Shown piece by piece: positions 1-6,987 of a DNA stretch of 8,640 bases (position 1 is its first letter; each line of letters starts with the position of its first letter). Under the pieces are notes generated by a model, which saw only the letters and a list, made by a program, of their open reading frames with translations, made no database searches and was not told where the DNA came from. This DNA is from VFMC01 sp031404435 (GTDB taxonomy: Bacteria; Actinomycetota; Acidimicrobiia; Acidimicrobiales; Ilumatobacteraceae): the NCBI GenBank assembly GCA_031404435.1, contig JANNHO010000038.1, positions 1 to 8,640 on the forward strand. The letters run 5' to 3'. Both the position numbers and the translations under genes were made by a program.

Positions 1-309
1 GATGGGATCATCGCCGCCGGTTGTCTCGCCGAAGTTCATTCCGATCCGCAACTGGGGACGAGTGGCCCCGATCCGTTGTTGTACCGCGACCGAGAACGCC
101 ACAGCCGACCGTGGTGATTCGAACGTGAGCATCAACCCGTCCCCCAGCGCCTTGACCTCGCGTCCGCCGTACGGTTCGAGTCGCTCACGCACCGTCTGCA
201 GCACCCGATCAATCGCTGCGGCCCCACGCGCGTCACCAACCGTCGTCAACAGTCCCGTGGAGTCGACGACATCGACGAACACGACCGTCAGCATCAAGTT
301 CGCCGGCAC
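1..309 (-). CDS. Class III adenylate/guanylate cyclase catalytic domain protein, C-terminus beyond left edge
   Basis: The minus strand encodes 103 visible residues matching the start of a class III nucleotide cyclase domain, which makes cAMP or cGMP from ATP or GTP. Counting from GTG 309, the first strand reads LTVVFVDVVDSTG with metal-ligand Asp13. KALGDGLML (residues 53-61) carries the second metal Asp57, and Lys53 sits where adenylate cyclases place their adenine-selecting lysine. RIGMNFGE (88-95) is the usual R-hG-x-H-x-GE block with Asn in place of His. The transition-state Asn/Arg and the second specificity residue lie outside the window, so activity cannot be judged. The start is uncertain: GTG 309 and ATG 294 are both in frame after a stop near 369, and neither has a good ribosome binding site. 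No membrane segment precedes the domain. Whether the rest carries an ATPase, TPR or HTH part is unknown. Confidence 0.85.
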   Translation of the reverse strand, partial: MPANLMLTVVFVDVVDSTGLLTTVGDARGAAAIDRVLQTVRERLEPYGGREVKALGDGLMLTFESPRSAVAFSVAVQQRIGATRPQLRIGMNFGETTGGDDPI

Positions 310-456
310 AGACGAACCGTAGGACCGCGGGCCTTCACTTGGAAGGGGTCGCTGGCAAAATACGTAAATTCACCGATGCTGAACCCTCACGCGCTCCTTC
401 ATCATTACGTCCTGTACCAATCCGAAGCCACACGACCTGCGAAGGGTTCGAGACGA
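310..456. promoter_or_regulatory. Divergent intergenic region between cyclase and ABM-like gene
   Basis: These 147 bases separate two divergent genes and must hold their 5' signals. The only AT-rich patch is around 356-371 (AAAATACGTAAATT), centred on the palindrome TACGTA. It could supply a -10-like element for either direction, but no convincing -35 partner is visible. The call rests on gene orientation rather than on a recognised promoter. Confidence 0.3.
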
Positions 457-846
457 ATGAAGTCACGGTGGAAGACACTGCAGCAACTCGATCCGGATCG
501 CGAGTATGTCGCGTTCGTCACCGACATCCCGCCGAAGCGACGCGCATCGACGAGCAGACTGTTCGCAGGGGCCCGACAGGTGCGACGACAACTGGGCAAG
601 ACCGACGGAGTGGTCGGCTTCTCCCTCCTCGCTCGGCCCATGGCCAAGCAGTACGTGACGCTGTCACTGTGGACCGACGACGAGGCGCTCACCGCCTTTG
701 CCCGGACGCGGCCGCATCAACAGTTGATGGCCGACCTCGCCCCTGACATGGCTCCGACCACGTTCGTGCGATGGAAGCACCCCGGCGCCGGCGGACGCCC
801 AGCTTGGAACGACGCGCTCCGCCGGCTCGACGCGGCGCGAACCTGA
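457..846 (+). CDS. DUF3291 / antibiotic-biosynthesis-monooxygenase-like small protein
   Basis: This 129-residue soluble protein resembles the dimeric alpha/beta-barrel (ABM fold) proteins annotated as DUF3291 or monooxygenase-like. Recognisable blocks are DREYVAFVTDIPP (residues 14-26), then a basic helix, GVVGFSLLARP (51-61) and YVTLSLWTDDEALTAFAR (66-83), followed by PHQQLMADLAP (86-96) and TTFVRWK (101-107). Family members of this kind have no firmly assigned reaction, so none is claimed here. ATG 457 is preferred over the in-frame ATG 376: it has GAAGGG 10 bases upstream, and homology-like sequence begins shortly after it, whereas residues encoded by 376-456 look like leader. Its stop lies exactly where a decayed regulator fragment begins, so its 3' flank has been rearranged, though the protein itself looks complete. 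Confidence 0.7.
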   Translation: MKSRWKTLQQLDPDREYVAFVTDIPPKRRASTSRLFAGARQVRRQLGKTDGVVGFSLLARPMAKQYVTLSLWTDDEALTAFARTRPHQQLMADLAPDMAPTTFVRWKHPGAGGRPAWNDALRRLDAART

Positions 847-1292
847 CCGAAGCGATGCGGGCCTACCAGCAGTTCCGATCCGGCCTGATCGAGGACATCG
901 GAATCGAGCCGACCGATGCGCCGTTTGGAGGCAGACCTGCTCGCCAACGACGGCGTCACACCGTTCCGTTCACGACCCGGCTCCGTCTGGACGTCGCAGC
1001 CCGGCAACCTCGCGGACCCAGCTTCGTCGTTCGTGGGCCGTGCGCGCGACCATACGACCGTCGTGGACGATCTCGGTTACGCCTCGACTCGCTTCGCTCG
1101 TCAGCCCGGGTGGTGTCGGCAAGACACGACTGGCCATCGCGGACGCTCGCGCACATGGCGGCCTCGTTTCCCGACGGACTCTGGTTCGTCGATCTGGCGC
1201 CGCTCCGCCGCGCCGATGCGGTGGCGCACATGACGGCGAGCACACTGGGGCCCGGAGCCGAGCGCGAAGTGACATCGAGATCCGCACCCTGA
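843..1292 (+). pseudogene. Frameshifted remnant of a SARP/AfsR-type regulator (BTAD plus P-loop ATPase)
   Basis: Four stretches in changing frames line up in the order of an AfsR-like regulator. Frame 3 (843-917) gives LTEAMRAYQQFRSGL then IEDIGIEPTD, the end of a bacterial transcriptional activator domain. Frame 1 (916-~1075) gives MRRLEADLLAND, then PGNLADPASSFVGRARD, the linker and ATPase entry. Frame 2 (~1076-~1145) gives RLASLVSPGGVGKTRLAIA with the Walker A motif GGVGKT. Frame 3 again (~1145-1255) gives FPDGLWFVDLAPLRRADAV, the segment after Walker A. The N-terminal DNA-binding domain is missing, and everything after this block (Walker B, sensor, TPR) is gone. No single reading frame could make a working protein. 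Intact neighbours make general sequencing error unlikely. The fragment starts at the stop codon of the ABM-like gene, suggesting a deletion joined the two. Confidence 0.8.
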
Positions 1293-1584
1293 GGGCACGG
1301 GTCGGCAGCGTCGAGCAGACTGCCGAGATCCTTGCTTGCCATTCGTGGTGGTAGTGGAGATGCGCTTTGGTGCCGAGGTGGCGGGCTGGGGCGCCCGCCG
1401 CCACGGCGTGCTCGATAGATCGGTCGCTCGTGCCGGCGTGGTGCCGCCGGGCGACCGAGGACACGATTTTCGACGACGTACTCGCGCTGCGACGGAAGTT
1501 CCCCGACGCCTGAGTCCGATCGACGAACTTCTCCCCTGGAGGTCTGTGTCGGTCAACCCTTGGGTCGTTTCGAGACGAATGGTC
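1293..1584. other. 292-base stretch without a recognisable gene
   Basis: No frame here gives a protein I recognise. It lies between the 3' end of the decayed plus-strand regulator and the 3' end of the minus-strand hydrolase. One frame ending near 1513 reads TEDTIFDDVLALRRKFPDA before a stop, which has coding-like character but no family I can name. It may be further debris from the decayed locus. A GC-rich hairpin at 1378-1404 is the only structure noted. Confidence 0.5.
1378..1404. repeat. GC-rich imperfect hairpin
   Basis: GTGGCGGGC (1378-1386) can pair with GCCC plus GCCAC (1393-1396 and 1400-1404), leaving a 6-base loop and a 3-base bulge. There is no T-run on either side, so it is not a canonical intrinsic terminator. 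It lies between converging reading directions and might slow transcription. In GC-rich DNA such hairpins also arise by chance. Confidence 0.35.
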
Positions 1585-2808
1585 CTACGCGAGTCGCAGT
1601 GGTCGGCTGGTCGCAGGCGTGCGGCCGAACCGGCGTGCGATTTGCGCGTACACCGCAGGGTGGTTGAGTAGGTCGAAGTGATCGATGCCGCCGATGTGTT
1701 CCACGTTCGCAAGGTCGAAGGACGAGCGCTCCACACGGGCCTCACCGGTCGCGCTGTGGTAGCGCACGAGGAGATCGCCGAGCAGGTACCCGACCGGATG
1801 CCGACGGTCGCGCGTGACGGTGGCCCCGATGAATGACCATTCGGCGTGGCGGAGAAACGGCAGGTCGGTGTCGGTACCCAGCCCGTGTTCGAGGTCGCGA
1901 ATACCGGCGCTGCGATCGTCGAGAAACCGGGCCAAAGGTTGCGTCACACCGATCCGCGAGAGTGTGGGCACGAGCCGGTCGACACCACGCGCGAGCGGTG
2001 CCCCGAGATGCGGCGTGCCCAGGCAGACCACGTGGCGGACAATGGTCGTCCATGCGTGCCCCGCCAGGTCCGCGTCGTGGCACGCCTGGCGTACGACGAG
2101 CCCGCCCATCGAGTGCGCTACGAAAGCGACCTCGTGCAACGGTACCGGCCACGCATCGACAAGCTCGGTCATCAGTGCGCCGAGCAATCGGCCGTTGTCC
2201 TCGACTCGCAGGCCGGTGTTGTAGCGCAGGTACAGCGGCGCACAGCCCAGATCGGCTTCCAACAATGATCCGTAGTTGATCGTCGGGTCGCCGTGCTGGG
2301 CCTCTGCCCGGCGTCGCCACGACCGGTCGCTTTCGCACAGGCCGTGCACGAAGATCACGAGCTTGTCGCCCGCGTCGGGGATGGCCGACACGATGGTATC
2401 GGCGCGCATCGGGAGGTCTCCGGCGCCGGACTGGTCGCGGAGAGACATCGTGACTGCCAGTTCGGGGTATCGCTCCGCGATGTCGTCGCCGCGTAGGCCG
2501 TTGAGCGCGCTCAGCCAGCCCGACGATCGGGGAGAGCTGTTCCAACTCGATTGTTCGTCGCCCTTGCCGGCGACGACTGCGATGGCGGCACCGAGGCGCG
2601 GTGCGAATGCGTGGCCGGCTCGGACCGCCGCGTATGCGCCGCGCGAGATGGCGTCGTTCAGTGCGCGCGCTGGCTCTCCGGCCGGACCCATCGCGGTGAA
2701 CGTGCGGTCGGCGATGGAGCGATGGACATGGGCGACCGCTCCCACCACACCGGCGAGAGCGTCACCTGTCATTCGTCCGGCGGACACGAGTTCGCTCCTG
2801 GTAGCCAT
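1585..2808 (-). CDS. Alpha/beta hydrolase (esterase/lipase-like, PGAP1-type fold)
   Basis: This 407-residue protein has the marks of a serine alpha/beta hydrolase acting on ester or acyl bonds. The oxyanion strand is KLVIFVHGLCESDRSW (about residues 149-164), and the nucleophile elbow is FVAHSMGGLVVRQ with Ser233. HVVCLGTPHLGAPLARGV (259-276) is typical of lipase/PGAP1-like relatives. A C-terminal VEHIGGIDHFDLLNHP probably carries the catalytic His377. The acid residue is not assigned. The first ~100 residues form a helical, alanine-rich region (HVHRSIADRTF, GPAGEPARALNDAI) of a kind I recall preceding such domains in actinobacterial hydrolases. No signal peptide or lipobox is evident. ATG 2808 is chosen because GGAGG lies 4 bases upstream; the open frame extends to ATG 2835, which lacks such a site. 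It lies 75 bases after the GH3 gene on the same strand. Its natural substrate cannot be told from sequence. Confidence 0.85.
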   Translation of the reverse strand: MATRSELVSAGRMTGDALAGVVGAVAHVHRSIADRTFTAMGPAGEPARALNDAISRGAYAAVRAGHAFAPRLGAAIAVVAGKGDEQSSWNSSPRSSGWLSALNGLRGDDIAERYPELAVTMSLRDQSGAGDLPMRADTIVSAIPDAGDKLVIFVHGLCESDRSWRRRAEAQHGDPTINYGSLLEADLGCAPLYLRYNTGLRVEDNGRLLGALMTELVDAWPVPLHEVAFVAHSMGGLVVRQACHDADLAGHAWTTIVRHVVCLGTPHLGAPLARGVDRLVPTLSRIGVTQPLARFLDDRSAGIRDLEHGLGTDTDLPFLRHAEWSFIGATVTRDRRHPVGYLLGDLLVRYHSATGEARVERSSFDLANVEHIGGIDHFDLLNHPAVYAQIARRFGRTPATSRPLRLA

Positions 2809-2812
2809 CCGA

Positions 2813-2817
2813 CCTCC
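2813..2817 (-). promoter_or_regulatory. Shine-Dalgarno site of the alpha/beta hydrolase
   Basis: The minus strand reads GGAGGTCGGATG, placing a perfect GGAGG core 4 bases before ATG 2808. This decides the start against the in-frame ATG at 2835 and supports independent translation within the GH3-hydrolase unit. Confidence 0.7.
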
Positions 2818-2883
2818 GAGTACGTGGTGGTGCATATCGAACAGACCATCGCCGCACTGTCGTGCGGCTGTCCTGCTCCGTCA

Positions 2884-5061
2884 TCACACTGACAGATCAA
2901 GGTCGACTCGAATGGCACTTGGGTCGCCGGCGAATCGGCCGGTACTGATGACGTGGTGCCCTGAGGGCGGCCGCCAGCTCCTCCGCGAACTGTCGCGGGT
3001 GGCGAGCCGTTCGAGAGGCACGATGATCTCGAACAGCGTGTCCGCTCCTGCACGCACTTCGACTCGGGTGAATCCGACCAGTCGTGCTGGCGCGCCGGGG
3101 TCGGGGAGTTCGGCGTACACCTGAACGACGTCTGAGCCGTCGCTATCGCCGGTGTTGCGGACGGTTCCGCGCACGACAACTGATGTGGCGTCTGTCGATG
3201 TCTCGACCCCAATGAGGGCAAACGTCGTATAGGACAGGCCGAATCCGAACGGGAAGCCGGGCTCAGCCCCGTCGCGTGCGGCCCGCCACCATCCGTGCCA
3301 GCGATCGTAGGTGAACGTGGTCGCATCGGCGTCGAATGCCGGCAGGTCGGCTTCGTCGACGGGAACCGTGAACGGCAGTCGGGCCGAAGGGTTGACGGTG
3401 CCGACGAGGACATCGGTGAGGCCCGGACCGGCCTCGGCGCCGCCGTACCAGGCCTGCACAACGGCGGGCACCGCGTCGATCCACTCGGTGGTGATGACGG
3501 CGCTGCCCGCCTGAATGACGACGACCGTTCGGGCGTTGGCGATCGCGACCGCCCGGATCAGTTCGACGTCGGCTGGTGCGAGCCGCAGTGATGTGCGGTC
3601 GCCCCCGACGCCGAAGCCCGTGCCGCGCGTGACGAGGTGGGGCGGCTTTGTTGTCACTGGCAGGGCCGCATTCGTCTGCTCGTAGCGGGCGACGACGTCG
3701 GGCTCATCGGCGGTCGGGAACAGGGAACCGAGTGAGGGGTCGGTGGCCCCGATGTACTCGCCCTCGTCGAGGAACGTGTATCCGACCACGACGATCGCGA
3801 CGTCAGCGTTCTTGGCTACCGCGGCGGCTACCACCGGGTCGCTGCCGTCGTCATACACCACATCGCTGCACGCTGCTCGCAGGCCGTCGAGGACAGTGTG
3901 GCACTCGAGGTCCCATACATCGCTCGATCCACCATCGCCGACGTTGACCGTGTCTGCGAGACGGCCGAGCACGGCAACGCGCAGGTCGTCAGGGGCGAGT
4001 GGAAGCACAGGGACGCCGTCGATGGAGTTGTTGCGAAGCATCACGACCGATCGTGCGGCGACCTCGCGTGCGAGTGCTCGGTGCTCGGCCGAGCCGACCA
4101 CGTCCAGGGCCGGTGTGCTGAGGACAGCGTCGAAACGCAGCAGCGTGGCGACGACGCGCTCGATGGAGCGGTCGACGTCGGACCATGAAGCGTCGCCGCT
4201 TTCGAGTGCCCCGGCGAGGTGCTGTGCTCGGATCATCCGGTGTGGCATCTCGATGTCGAGTCCGGCTGTCAGGGAGGTTGCGGCGTCGCGTAGGCCCAAG
4301 ATCCAGTCGCTGATCACGAAACCGTCGAAGCCCCACTCGTCGCGGAGGATGTTGGTGAGCAGTTCGTAGCTCTGCCCGCACCATTCGCCGTTGACGCTGT
4401 TGTACGCCGACATCACCGATGCGACGCCCTCGTCGATGATCCTGCGGAAGTGCGGGAGATACACCTCGTGCAGAGCGACATCGTCGACCTCGATGTCGAC
4501 CGAGAAGCGGGCGTTCTCCATCGAGTTGCAGGCGAAGTGCTTGACGCAAGCCATCACGTGGCGTTGCAGTCCGCGGGTCAGTGCTGCACCGAGCTCCCCG
4601 ACATGATGCGGGTCTTCCCCGTAGGTCTCCTGCGCTCGGCCCCACGCCGGGTGGCGGAGCAGATTGACGCAGACGGCCCCGGTGAGGTTGGCGCCAAGGG
4701 CGCGCAGCTCAAGTCCGATCGCTTCGCCGATGCGTTCTTCGAGTTTCGGGTCCCATGTCGCCCCGCGGGCCATCGTCACCGGGAAGCAGGTCGCGTTTCC
4801 GATCACCGCACCGCGCGGTCCGTCACTGAAGCGAATGCCGGGAAGCCCGACGCGGCCGACCTCGCCGGCGATGAACGGTGCCTTGTGGTAGCCGTCCTGT
4901 CTGGTCATGAACCCCAGTCCGGCCCACGTGGGAGCGTCACCGTCGAGGCACCACAAACGCTCCTCGGGTGTCAGCGTGGCGACCAGCGCGCGGGCGACTT
5001 CGTCGACCCGCTCGCCGGCTGCGACGGCGAGCCGTGCCTCTTCGAATGTTGAGATCTTCAC
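2884..5061 (-). CDS. Glycoside hydrolase family 3 beta-glucosidase-like enzyme
   Basis: The 725-residue protein has full GH3 architecture. The N-terminal TIM-like barrel (about 25-310) includes LPGIRFSDGPRG, ETYGEDP (145-151), VKHFACNS (173-180) and GFDGFVISDW, where Asp252 of SDW is the expected nucleophile. The second alpha/beta domain spans about 330-565, with VVGYTFLDEGEYIG as the likely acid/base region (Glu433 or Glu435, not certain) and QAWYGGAEAG near its end. FPFGFGLSYTTF (603-614) leads into a C-terminal fibronectin III-like domain (about 615-720). No PA14 insert is present. There is no signal peptide, so it should act in the cytoplasm on imported beta-glycosides or small glycosides. 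The start is GTG (5061) without a clear ribosome binding site, so a somewhat different start is possible. It is divergent from the permease gene across a 194-base spacer with inverted repeats, and the hydrolase follows it. The exact sugar specificity (glucose, xylose or other) is not predictable here. Confidence 0.92.
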   Translation of the reverse strand: MKISTFEEARLAVAAGERVDEVARALVATLTPEERLWCLDGDAPTWAGLGFMTRQDGYHKAPFIAGEVGRVGLPGIRFSDGPRGAVIGNATCFPVTMARGATWDPKLEERIGEAIGLELRALGANLTGAVCVNLLRHPAWGRAQETYGEDPHHVGELGAALTRGLQRHVMACVKHFACNSMENARFSVDIEVDDVALHEVYLPHFRRIIDEGVASVMSAYNSVNGEWCGQSYELLTNILRDEWGFDGFVISDWILGLRDAATSLTAGLDIEMPHRMIRAQHLAGALESGDASWSDVDRSIERVVATLLRFDAVLSTPALDVVGSAEHRALAREVAARSVVMLRNNSIDGVPVLPLAPDDLRVAVLGRLADTVNVGDGGSSDVWDLECHTVLDGLRAACSDVVYDDGSDPVVAAAVAKNADVAIVVVGYTFLDEGEYIGATDPSLGSLFPTADEPDVVARYEQTNAALPVTTKPPHLVTRGTGFGVGGDRTSLRLAPADVELIRAVAIANARTVVVIQAGSAVITTEWIDAVPAVVQAWYGGAEAGPGLTDVLVGTVNPSARLPFTVPVDEADLPAFDADATTFTYDRWHGWWRAARDGAEPGFPFGFGLSYTTFALIGVETSTDATSVVVRGTVRNTGDSDGSDVVQVYAELPDPGAPARLVGFTRVEVRAGADTLFEIIVPLERLATRDSSRRSWRPPSGHHVISTGRFAGDPSAIRVDLDLSV

Positions 5062-5074
5062 CGGATCATCTTCG

Positions 5075-5120
5075 CACTCGTTGACGCGTCGGCGATTCGA
5101 ACGAGTGAGACGTTGTTCGA
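5075..5120. repeat. Nested inverted repeats, candidate operator
   Basis: Three perfect dyads overlap. CACTCGTT (5075-5082) is matched by AACGAGTG (5100-5107) with 17 bases between. Inside that spacer is the 8-base palindrome GACGCGTC (5083-5090). TCGAAC (5097-5102) is matched by GTTCGA (5115-5120) with 12 bases between. The cluster begins 14 bases upstream of the GH3 GTG, where a repressor could block transcription or an RNA hairpin could form in the leader. I do not recognise it as a known operator consensus. Confidence 0.45.
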
Positions 5121-5245
5121 GCGGGACCGAAACCTGTCCGAGGGAATGACGGCAACGCGAACCTGTTCTGTGATACTTGGGATGTCTGACCGGCGTGCGT
5201 CGCCTGCTGTTTGCGCCCTCGGCACGCGGGCCGTCGTAGATGAGC

Positions 5246-5250
5246 GAGGT
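5246..5250 (+). promoter_or_regulatory. Shine-Dalgarno site of the MFS-CNB gene
   Basis: GAGGT lies 5 bases before ATG 5256, within AGCGAGGTGTCGTATG. It supports this ATG over the in-frame ATG four codons later, at 5268. Confidence 0.6.
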
Positions 5251-5255
5251 GTCGT

Positions 5256-6929
5256 ATGTCGGGGTGGATGAGCGCTGTTGGTCGTCGCTTCGATGCCGTG
5301 GTTCGGGTGATGCGTCAGCGCGACCTCCGCCGACTGCAACTCGGGTGGACTGCGTTCTTTCTCGTTGACGCGATGTCGATGGTGGCGTTGTCCGTGTGGG
5401 CTTTCGATCGCGGAGGCGCTTCTGCGGTGGGCTTTCTCGGTGTTGCTCGGTTGCTGCCCGGCGCGATCGCGTTGCCGTTCGGGGCCTGGGCTGCCGATCG
5501 GTTCTCGCGCCGACTCGTGGTCACGGCGGTGTTCGTTGCAATCTCGGTTACTCACGCAGTGATCGCGATCGCATTGGCATCGGATGCGCCGGCCGTCGTC
5601 ATGTACGTCCTCGTCGCGGTGAGCAGCGTCGCCGCGACTCCGTACCGGTCGGCGCACCTCGCGTTGGCCCCCCTCGTCGCGAGAGCGCCTTCGGAGCTCG
5701 TCGCGATGAACGTGACGGCGGGAACGCTCGAAGGTCTGGCCACGTTCGCCGGACCGGCATTGGCCGCGCTGCTGTTGTTCCGAACGGACCCGTGGTGCGT
5801 TGTGGTCACAGCCTCCGCTGCGGCGGCCGCGGGCTGCATCGCCGTCTCAGGCATCCGCGTCGATGTCGATCCCTCGAAGTCGGTGCGGCGCACGCGCGAA
5901 CCTTCGCTCGACGCCCTCATCGGTGGAGTCACAGAGTTGCGGGAGAACACCGACACGGCCGTCGTCGTCGGCTGCTTCGTGGCGCAACTCCTGGTCCGCG
6001 GTTTCCTCACCGTACTATTGGTTTCGGTCTCGTTCGATCTTCTCGCGCTGGGTCGCAGCGGCGTCGGATGGTTGGCGGCGATCATCGGTATCGGCGGCAT
6101 TGCCGGCGGGTTCTATGGAGTCGTACTCACCCGCCGCCGGCAGCTCGGGCGACCCTTCGCTGTGGCGCTCAGCCTGTGGGGATTGCCGATCGCTCTGATC
6201 GGCCTCGTCCCGAACACAGCAGTCGTCGTCGTCGCCTTGCTCACGATCGGGGTCGGCAACGCAATCCTCGATGTATCCGGTTTCACGCTGATCCAGCGGC
6301 TCGCCGCCGACCGAAGTCTGGGCCGGGTCTTCGGTGTGCTCTTCACGTTCGGAACCGCCCTGGGCGGCCTCGGCGCGCTCACTGCGCCGGTGCTCGTGTC
6401 AGCGCTCGGGCTGAGGCCGGTCTTGGTCCTTGTCGGAGCGGTGCTGCCCGCCCTCGCTCTTGTCCTGCTGCCTCGATTCCGTGCAATCGACGAGCACTCC
6501 GAGCCCCTCCCGGAGTTGTTGTCGTTGTTCTCCAACATCGCGCTGTTCGCACCGCTGCCACCCACGACGATCGAAAAGATTGCGGCCCGCTGCTCCACGG
6601 TCGACGTGTCAGCAGGCTCCGTGATCATCAGCGAGGGCGATAACGGTGATCGTTTCTATGCCATCGTCCGCGGACAGGTGGAAGTCCGACGAGGCGCGAT
6701 CGCCACGCGAACGCTCGGTCCCGGTGACCACTTCGGTGAGATCGCGCTGTTGCGCGACATCAACCGCACCGCCACGGTCGTCGCCTTGTCGGACGTTCAC
6801 CTCGCGACGCTGGACACGACCCAGTTCCTCGATTCGTTGGCGAGCAGCGAAGCTGCTTACGGCATCGCCTGGCAGATGACAGCGGAAATGATGAACGATC
6901 GCTGTCACAACGCGCGGCCCCAGACGTGA
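5256..6929 (+). CDS. MFS transporter fused to a C-terminal cyclic-nucleotide-binding domain
   Basis: The 557-residue protein is a major facilitator permease (about residues 22-408) joined to a cytoplasmic CNB/CAP_ED domain (about 420-550). The permease half has many hydrophobic segments and the MFS motif A-like loop GAWAADRFSRR (76-86), a central charged loop (about 203-232), then a second hydrophobic half up to LVLLPRF (402-408). The CNB half contains SVIISEGDNGDRFYAIVRG (455-473). Its phosphate-binding cassette is HFGEIALLRDINRTATV, with Gly494, Glu495 and Arg504, the residues expected to hold ribose and cyclic phosphate. Thr505 next to Arg504 is often linked to cAMP or cGMP contact. The cassette therefore looks binding-competent. 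The simplest reading is a transporter gated or tuned by a cyclic nucleotide. The transported substrate is unknown; the sequence resembles the MFS_1/MFS_3 drug-efflux-like group, which is weak guidance. It is transcribed away from the GH3 gene. Confidence 0.9.
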   Translation: MSGWMSAVGRRFDAVVRVMRQRDLRRLQLGWTAFFLVDAMSMVALSVWAFDRGGASAVGFLGVARLLPGAIALPFGAWAADRFSRRLVVTAVFVAISVTHAVIAIALASDAPAVVMYVLVAVSSVAATPYRSAHLALAPLVARAPSELVAMNVTAGTLEGLATFAGPALAALLLFRTDPWCVVVTASAAAAAGCIAVSGIRVDVDPSKSVRRTREPSLDALIGGVTELRENTDTAVVVGCFVAQLLVRGFLTVLLVSVSFDLLALGRSGVGWLAAIIGIGGIAGGFYGVVLTRRRQLGRPFAVALSLWGLPIALIGLVPNTAVVVVALLTIGVGNAILDVSGFTLIQRLAADRSLGRVFGVLFTFGTALGGLGALTAPVLVSALGLRPVLVLVGAVLPALALVLLPRFRAIDEHSEPLPELLSLFSNIALFAPLPPTTIEKIAARCSTVDVSAGSVIISEGDNGDRFYAIVRGQVEVRRGAIATRTLGPGDHFGEIALLRDINRTATVVALSDVHLATLDTTQFLDSLASSEAAYGIAWQMTAEMMNDRCHNARPQT

Positions 6930-6987
6930 CCGCGTCGTCATGGGTCACTCCGGTGTGCCTGCCGAAAAAGTCAACGTGGGTCGACGA
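6930..6987. other. Convergent spacer after the MFS-CNB gene
   Basis: This short gap separates the permease stop from the 3' end of a minus-strand remnant. No terminator-like hairpin with a T-run was found on either strand. Confidence 0.4.

Larger units (their letters stand above)
5062..5255. promoter_or_regulatory. Divergent promoter region of GH3 and MFS-CNB genes
   Basis: These 194 bases lie between the divergent GH3 and permease genes and contain no gene of their own. The half nearest the GH3 gene is rich in short inverted repeats, described separately. No strong sigma-70-like -35/-10 pair stands out. Both genes could share one regulator binding here, which is inference from the layout. 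Confidence 0.5.

Noticed and set aside
2..322. Plus-strand open frame of 106 codons at the left edge
   Set aside because: The opposite strand encodes an unmistakable class III cyclase domain over the same bases; the plus frame is rich in Ser, Pro and Arg and resembles no family.
2276..3124. Plus-strand open frame of 282 codons
   Set aside because: It is antisense to the hydrolase start and the GH3 end, both well supported by motifs; its composition is typical of shadow frames in GC-rich DNA.
5396..6643. Plus-strand open frame of 415 codons overlapping the permease gene
   Set aside because: It is an Arg-rich alternative frame of the MFS-CNB gene, with no hydrophobic segments or motifs.
6930..6987. 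Possible bidirectional terminator after the permease gene
   Set aside because: No stem of useful length and no T-run was found.
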